This document shows, in pieces, positions 21,901 to 25,517 of a stretch of DNA of 25,517 bases. Where the stretch lies: contig ASPP01047817.1 of NCBI GenBank assembly GCA_000512085.1, positions 1 through 25,517 of the forward strand, written 5' to 3'. Made by a program: the position numbers and the translations under genes. A model generated the notes under the pieces. The model was not told the DNA's origin and ran no database searches. It worked only from the letters and a program-made list of their open reading frames with translations. Source of the DNA: Reticulomyxa filosa. Its lineage: Eukaryota > Foraminifera > Reticulomyxidae. Positions within the stretch are counted from its first letter, which is position 1. The number at the start of each line of letters is the position of its first letter.

Positions 21901-22283
21901 GACGAAATCGTTTGCTGACATCGTCAATGTTGATATTAGTTCCCCATATTGTACTTGCTGCTACTGGCTGGCTATCTGTGTCGTTTTGCTCGGTACTTGG
22001 GATGACAGGGCGTTGGTGTTGATGTTTCAGTAGCCTTCTTACGTATGGGCTGTTTATTCGTTTGTATGTTCGTTTTTTTTTGCAAACATTCCATGTGCTT
22101 ATTATGTTTTTATACCCACAAGATGGCAGGTTTCATAACAAAAAAAAAAACTAACGATCGAGAGGCTATTGATCTTTGTGACGGTTGTTCGTCGGAGCCA
22201 TTGTTGTTTGTGTTCTCACTTTCTGGCGCATTTATCCGTGGGGGAGATGACGTACGAATGGGTGAACTAGAAAGACCACTCAT
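18985..22283 (-). CDS. MCM4: DNA replication licensing factor MCM4
   Basis: Subunit of the nuclear MCM2-7 helicase, an AAA+ ATPase loaded at origins. Exons 22156-22283, 21827-22049, 21503-21626, 21113-21390, 20730-20921, 19767-20636, 19195-19692 and 18985-19104 sum to 2,433 nt, 810 aa (animal MCM4 is about 860). MCM4 rather than a paralogue is indicated by [67 protein letters not shown] and [17 protein letters not shown]. Zinc-finger cysteines are 223, 226, 245 and 250. Walker A is GDPGTSKSQ (Lys449), Walker B CIDEFDKM (507-508), arginine finger MSRFD (Arg576). The last exon, [13 protein letters not shown]...PLITIL, is the winged-helix tail and is joined by a phase-0 acceptor. The short N-terminus carries SP sites ([12 protein letters not shown], and SPY made at the first splice junction), as expected for CDK/DDK regulation. 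Confidence 0.96.
20698..20721. repeat. TAAA tetranucleotide repeat in MCM4 intron 5
   Basis: About five to six AAAT/TAAA units within the 93-nt intron 20637-20729, abutting its GTTCAA donor. Confidence 0.85.
20928..20952. repeat. T-run/A-run inverted repeat in MCM4 intron 4
   Basis: About fifteen T followed directly by ten A, a self-complementary block beside the acceptor of exon 5. A second such block (T about 17, A 9) is at 21713-21738 in MCM4 intron 2, and T/A blocks also face each other at 17030-17060. Confidence 0.85.
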
Positions 22284-23043
22284 TTTTTATTTGAAATAAA
22301 GTTTCTGTTTATAAAGAAAAAAGTGGCAATTGGCGCCTCGAGAAAAGTTCAGTCAAAACTAAAAAAGAGCCTGTCTTCGCGAAACTGATTGACTAATTTA
22401 GCTTTCTTATTTTTGGCAAAAATAAACAAGATGGAAAATGCAAATTCAAAAGTCGCGTATTCCAAACAAAAGATAGAGACACAAAAAATAGTGGAGAAAA
22501 GTATTTGTAAATTAAGATTTAATTCTGTATCAAATATCACTCGGTGCTAATAATTCAAAAGTGTAATTTTGAAAGCTATGATTAGATTCTTTGTGAGCAC
22601 AAGTATTCTGAAATTCATGACGAATCACAATCAGTTCACGTCGGTTACGTAATTCTGAAAAAGATCGTGATGTGTTTGATCTCGCTAGAGCCGAGTTGAA
22701 TACTTAGCAGCTTTGATCTTTATCAATTTCTCAAGAAATAGTAGTGGAGTTATCATATTTCTTTAGATCGAAAGGTAAACAAAATTGATTTTGTTCGGAA
22801 ATTGGCTGTGTAGCAAAAAAAATGTTGATTTCTTAAAATTAATGACTTTTTGTGTGCTGAAAATTATTTAAATTTTGATATTGAGCATTTAAAAAAAATT
22901 GAGTTAGTGCCTTTGATGAAGTAGTGATACTTTTAGAAGAAAAATGTCACCTTTAATTGACCTTTTTGGCAGGGGAAAAAAAGAAACCAAAATTGCGTTC
23001 CAACAGCCCTTTGTCAAAAATAAGAAAACCCCTATCCTTTTGA
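22284..23043. other. SR gene to MCM4 intergenic region
   Basis: This 760-nt AT-rich gap contains the SR 3' untranslated region and the MCM4 promoter. The MCM4-proximal 60 bp carry the E2F-like element listed separately. A short plus-strand frame around 22590-22700 (EHKYSEIHDESQ...) is about 40 codons and too short to call. Otherwise nothing recognisable. Confidence 0.6.
22330..22337 (-). promoter_or_regulatory. Candidate E2F/DP site upstream of MCM4
   Basis: TTGGCGCC, flanked by A/T on the TTGG side, lies 47-54 bp upstream of the MCM4 ATG. It is close to the E2F/DP consensus TTTSSCGC, and MCM genes of animals and plants are classic E2F targets. The surrounding DNA is very AT-rich, so a GC hexamer with the right flank stands out. 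Binding in this organism is inference. Confidence 0.4.
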
Positions 23044-25217
23044 CTAAGAATGAGATCGCAATTTACTTCGGCTGTGGTCCTTTTCTCTGCCATTTTCTTT
23101 TCTGTCTTTGTTTTTGTCTCGGCTTCTATCTCTGTCTCTATCTTTTTCTTTGCTTGGAGTGCGTGACTTTTTGAAATCGCGTTCTCTGTTATCTCTTTCT
23201 CTGTCTCTCTCTCTATCTCTATCTCGCTCTCTGTCCTTTTCTCTGTCTTTTTCTCTTTCCCTTTCTTTTTCTTTTCCTCTTTCTCTATCACCTTCTCTGT
23301 CTCGTTCTCTTTCTTTTTCTTTTTCTCTTTCCCTTTCTCTTTCTCTATTCTCTCTTTCAATGTCTCGTTCTCGGCTACGATCGCGGCTGCGGTCACGACT
23401 CCTGTCCCTGCTTCGATCTCTGCTTTTGTCTCGACTACGGCCTCTGCTTTGGTCTCGGCTGCGGTCACGACTGCGATCTCGACTGCGGTCTCGAGATTTG
23501 GCACGATATCTCTCCGTGTCTCTGTCCCTGTTTCTGCTTCGGCTGCCACTGCGCCCATGATCTCCGCGGTTGTTGCGGTATGTGTCTCGTCGTTCGCTAC
23601 TTTTTATGCATAGAAAAATTAAAAATCAAATTATTTCGAATATATTTCGTTGTGTGTTTTTTAAATTTCCCAACTGATAATCTCTTTCTGAAAAGCGGTC
23701 TCGTGGTGATGCTCCTCTTGAGTAGCCGTGGCGATCACTACTACGGTCACGATCTCGACGAGATATTGGTGGACCAAACGTCTTGAGTTTTCTGCGATTG
23801 TAGTCGCGCTCGTCGAATACACGGACGCTGTGCCCACCAAATTTGCTGGAATCCAATACTCGAAGAGCTCTTTCAAATTCATCTTGATCCATGAACTCGA
23901 TTACCCCTTCGCTCTATTTTACATCATTACCCCCCAAAATTGAACCATTAATATTACTCTTCTCATCCTCATCACGTTCAACTTAGAAATTAACAAAAAA
24001 GGAATCAGCACAAAAAAAGATTACCATTCCATGTCTATTGTAAACATCAGTTAAGGCAATGGATTGCAATTTTTCACGTTCAGCCCATCTGCGAATATCA
24101 TCTGCGGTGGTGTCGGAGCCAATGCCACTAATAATTGCACGATATTGACCACGTTTACCTTTTGGTGGAGGGCGACGATAACGGGGATCCCCGCCTCTGT
24201 CAACAACAAAACAAAAATCTTTTCCAATTCCATCTCTCATGTTATTTCATTATTCGTGTTTTTAGTAGCGTGTTTTATGTTAGTTTTATTTGAATTTTTG
24301 TCACCTGTAGCGAAAAGGCTCGACGATTAATTTTCTCCCGTTCATCTTTACTCCATCGACACATCTACATCCCAATTATAAAGAAAAAGAAAAAAACACA
24401 TAGTTTCTTTTTTTTTTGGTAATCGTCATTAAAAAAAAAATCAAGTCCGAATCAAATCAAACAAAGCAATTTTGTACAGGCAAACTAAAAGTTAAAAACC
24501 AATCATTAACGTTCTTTTTTTTTAAAGGAAAAACAAACAAACAAGACAAAAAGACCAAACCGTTGGTTTAAATTTTGCTGTAATGTTTTGAATTGACATA
24601 ACAATACAAAAGGAATAAAAATCAACTGAGATTACAATCAAAGCAATCCCAACGATTCACAATTTGGCATTTCACAAACCAAAAAATCTTTGCCAATTTT
24701 TTTGTCATACCCTTATCATTTATCACCGCGGAATGTCGCGCTCATGTATTGCATTATTTAAAAGTGAAAAGAAAAAAAAAAAGATCGGTTTGATTTGTCC
24801 ACAAATCCATCTAGCAATCATCCATTTTTTGTCACCAAGCGTACTACCAGGAACAAATTTAGAAAAGGCAAAGGGGGAGGAGAGGGGGAAAAAAAAAAGC
24901 AAAAAAAAATTGCAGTTAAGAAACGCTCTAATTGACGGAACCGGTACAATTTTTCGGAAATTCAAAAAGATTGGCATACCAAAAAAAATCCAAAAAAAAC
25001 AAAAAATTAAAGCAAAGGCAAGCAAATGAAAAATCACTGACTTAATCGCTTGTTCAGCTGCATACTGTTCGTCAAATTCCACAAATGCGAAATCTCCCTT
25101 GAATTCGAACCCAATAACTTTTCCAAAGTCTCTGAACAATTTTTCCACTTCAGATTCTGACACGTCACGAGGTATATTGCCAATATAAACCTTTTGGGGG
25201 TTCTTAACAACAGACAT
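23044..25217 (-). CDS. Two-RRM SR-type splicing factor (SRSF4/5/6- or SRSF1-like)
   Basis: SR proteins bind exonic RNA and recruit the spliceosome in the nucleus. Exons 25042-25217, 24305-24364, 24025-24196, 23675-23913 and 23044-23596 sum to exactly 1,200 nt, 399 aa. RRM1 (about residues 8-78) has RNP2 VYIGNI and RNP1 DFAFVEFD and ends CVDGVKMNGRKLIVE. A GGDPRYRRPPPKGKR linker leads to RRM2 (about 97-180) with YRAIISGI and EGVIEFMDQDEFERAL. From about residue 216 to the TAG stop at 23044-23046 the protein is an RS/RD/RE domain. The invariant SWQDLKD of metazoan RRM2 is replaced by TTADDIRRWAERE, so the exact orthologue is uncertain. The donor of exon 4 (GTTGGG) is weak but is the only phase-consistent choice. 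Intron 1 is unusually long, 677 nt. Confidence 0.9.
24365..25041 (-). other. Long first intron of the SR gene
   Basis: This 677-nt intron splits RRM1 between EQAI and KCVDG; the other three introns are 78-111 nt. It is rich in T and A tracts (A runs near 24430-24440 and 24894-24910, T runs near 24409-24418 and 24515-24523). No long frame with RRM or RS character lies inside. SR genes of animals and plants often hold a stop-containing autoregulatory exon in a long intron; I cannot identify one with confidence here. Confidence 0.7.
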
Positions 25218-25517
25218 CTCAACACCTGTTGACTAATTGTGAAAGGGAAGGTGATTAGCAAAAATTTTCTAAAAGTTCTTTTCTTTAGTTTTTAATAATT
25301 TAGTATTTTTAGCTAACAACAAAACGTATTCCATTTTTGAAGAAATTAACAGACGAAATAGAAAAACTTTGCAGATAATTTGTGTATCCTTCTGGTTTGT
25401 TTATTTTTTTTTTTAAATTTAATCCAAAACTTTACATAATTTTCTTTAACAATAAAAAAGATGTTGCAAAAACTCAAGCATTGAAAGAGATATTATTTAT
25501 GTTATTTGCATGTATGA
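25218..25517. other. Upstream region of the SR gene, to window edge
   Basis: About 70 % A+T with T9-T14 tracts near 25405-25415. It should include the SR leader and core promoter, but no TATA element, binding site or upstream gene can be pointed to with confidence. Confidence 0.5.

Noticed and set aside
22953-23558. Long minus-strand frame rich in Glu/Lys/Thr/Ala
   Set aside because: It is the out-of-frame reading of the RS-domain repeats; the frame continuous with the RRM exons gives RS/RD/RE and a TAG at 23044-23046.
23108-23560. Plus-strand Leu/Ser-repeat frame
   Set aside because: Antisense of the RS domain; CTCTCT-type repeats leave several frames open by composition.
1-25517. tRNA, rRNA, CRISPR array or bacterial operon
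   Set aside because: No cloverleaf, rRNA block or spaced direct repeats seen; introns throughout make the DNA eukaryotic.

Overview
The window is nuclear DNA from a protist eukaryote. Three protein-coding genes, all on the minus strand, are broken by many short AT-rich GT-AG introns (mostly 50-200 nt) carrying oligo-T/oligo-A tracts and TATATG-type microsatellites. The reading frames use the standard code. Gene content and intron style make a rhizarian, perhaps a foraminiferan such as Reticulomyxa, my best guess; this is inference, about 50 %.

Layout in transcription order (high to low coordinates). 25217-23044: a two-RRM SR-type splicing factor, 5 exons, modelled at 399 aa. 22283-18985: MCM4, a subunit of the MCM2-7 replicative helicase, 8 exons, modelled at 810 aa. 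18984-17654: a 1.3-kb gap between MCM4 and the next gene that holds stop-broken protein-like stretches on both strands. 17653 to the left edge: one giant gene, about 27 exons and 5,080 codons in the window, 3' end cut off. It is an RNF213 (mysterin)-type AAA+ ATPase/ubiquitin ligase. I could assemble it exon by exon with consistent splice phases from a 13-nt first coding exon (MSDT) to the RZ zinc-finger exon.

The RNF213-like protein has, in order: a possible ubiquitin-like segment, three fibronectin-III-like repeats (one with an Asn/Ser-rich insert), a long helical arm and dynein-like stalk/linker, a degenerate first AAA pair, two intact AAA modules (GETGCGKT/LVFLDE and GRPGSSKT/WLDEVGLAE), further inactive AAA units and hinge, an E3 shell, and the RZ finger. 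I found no C3HC4 RING finger in any exon, while the RZ finger is intact. This RING-less, FN3-bearing form of RNF213 is the most interesting thing in the window.

The genes are head-to-tail and unrelated in function (splicing, replication, ubiquitylation), so the neighbourhood is ordinary eukaryotic synteny rather than an operon or defence island. A TTGGCGCC element about 50 bp upstream of the MCM4 start resembles an E2F/DP site. All exon models come from reading splice signals and frame continuity by eye; transcripts would be needed to fix the ambiguous junctions noted in the entries.
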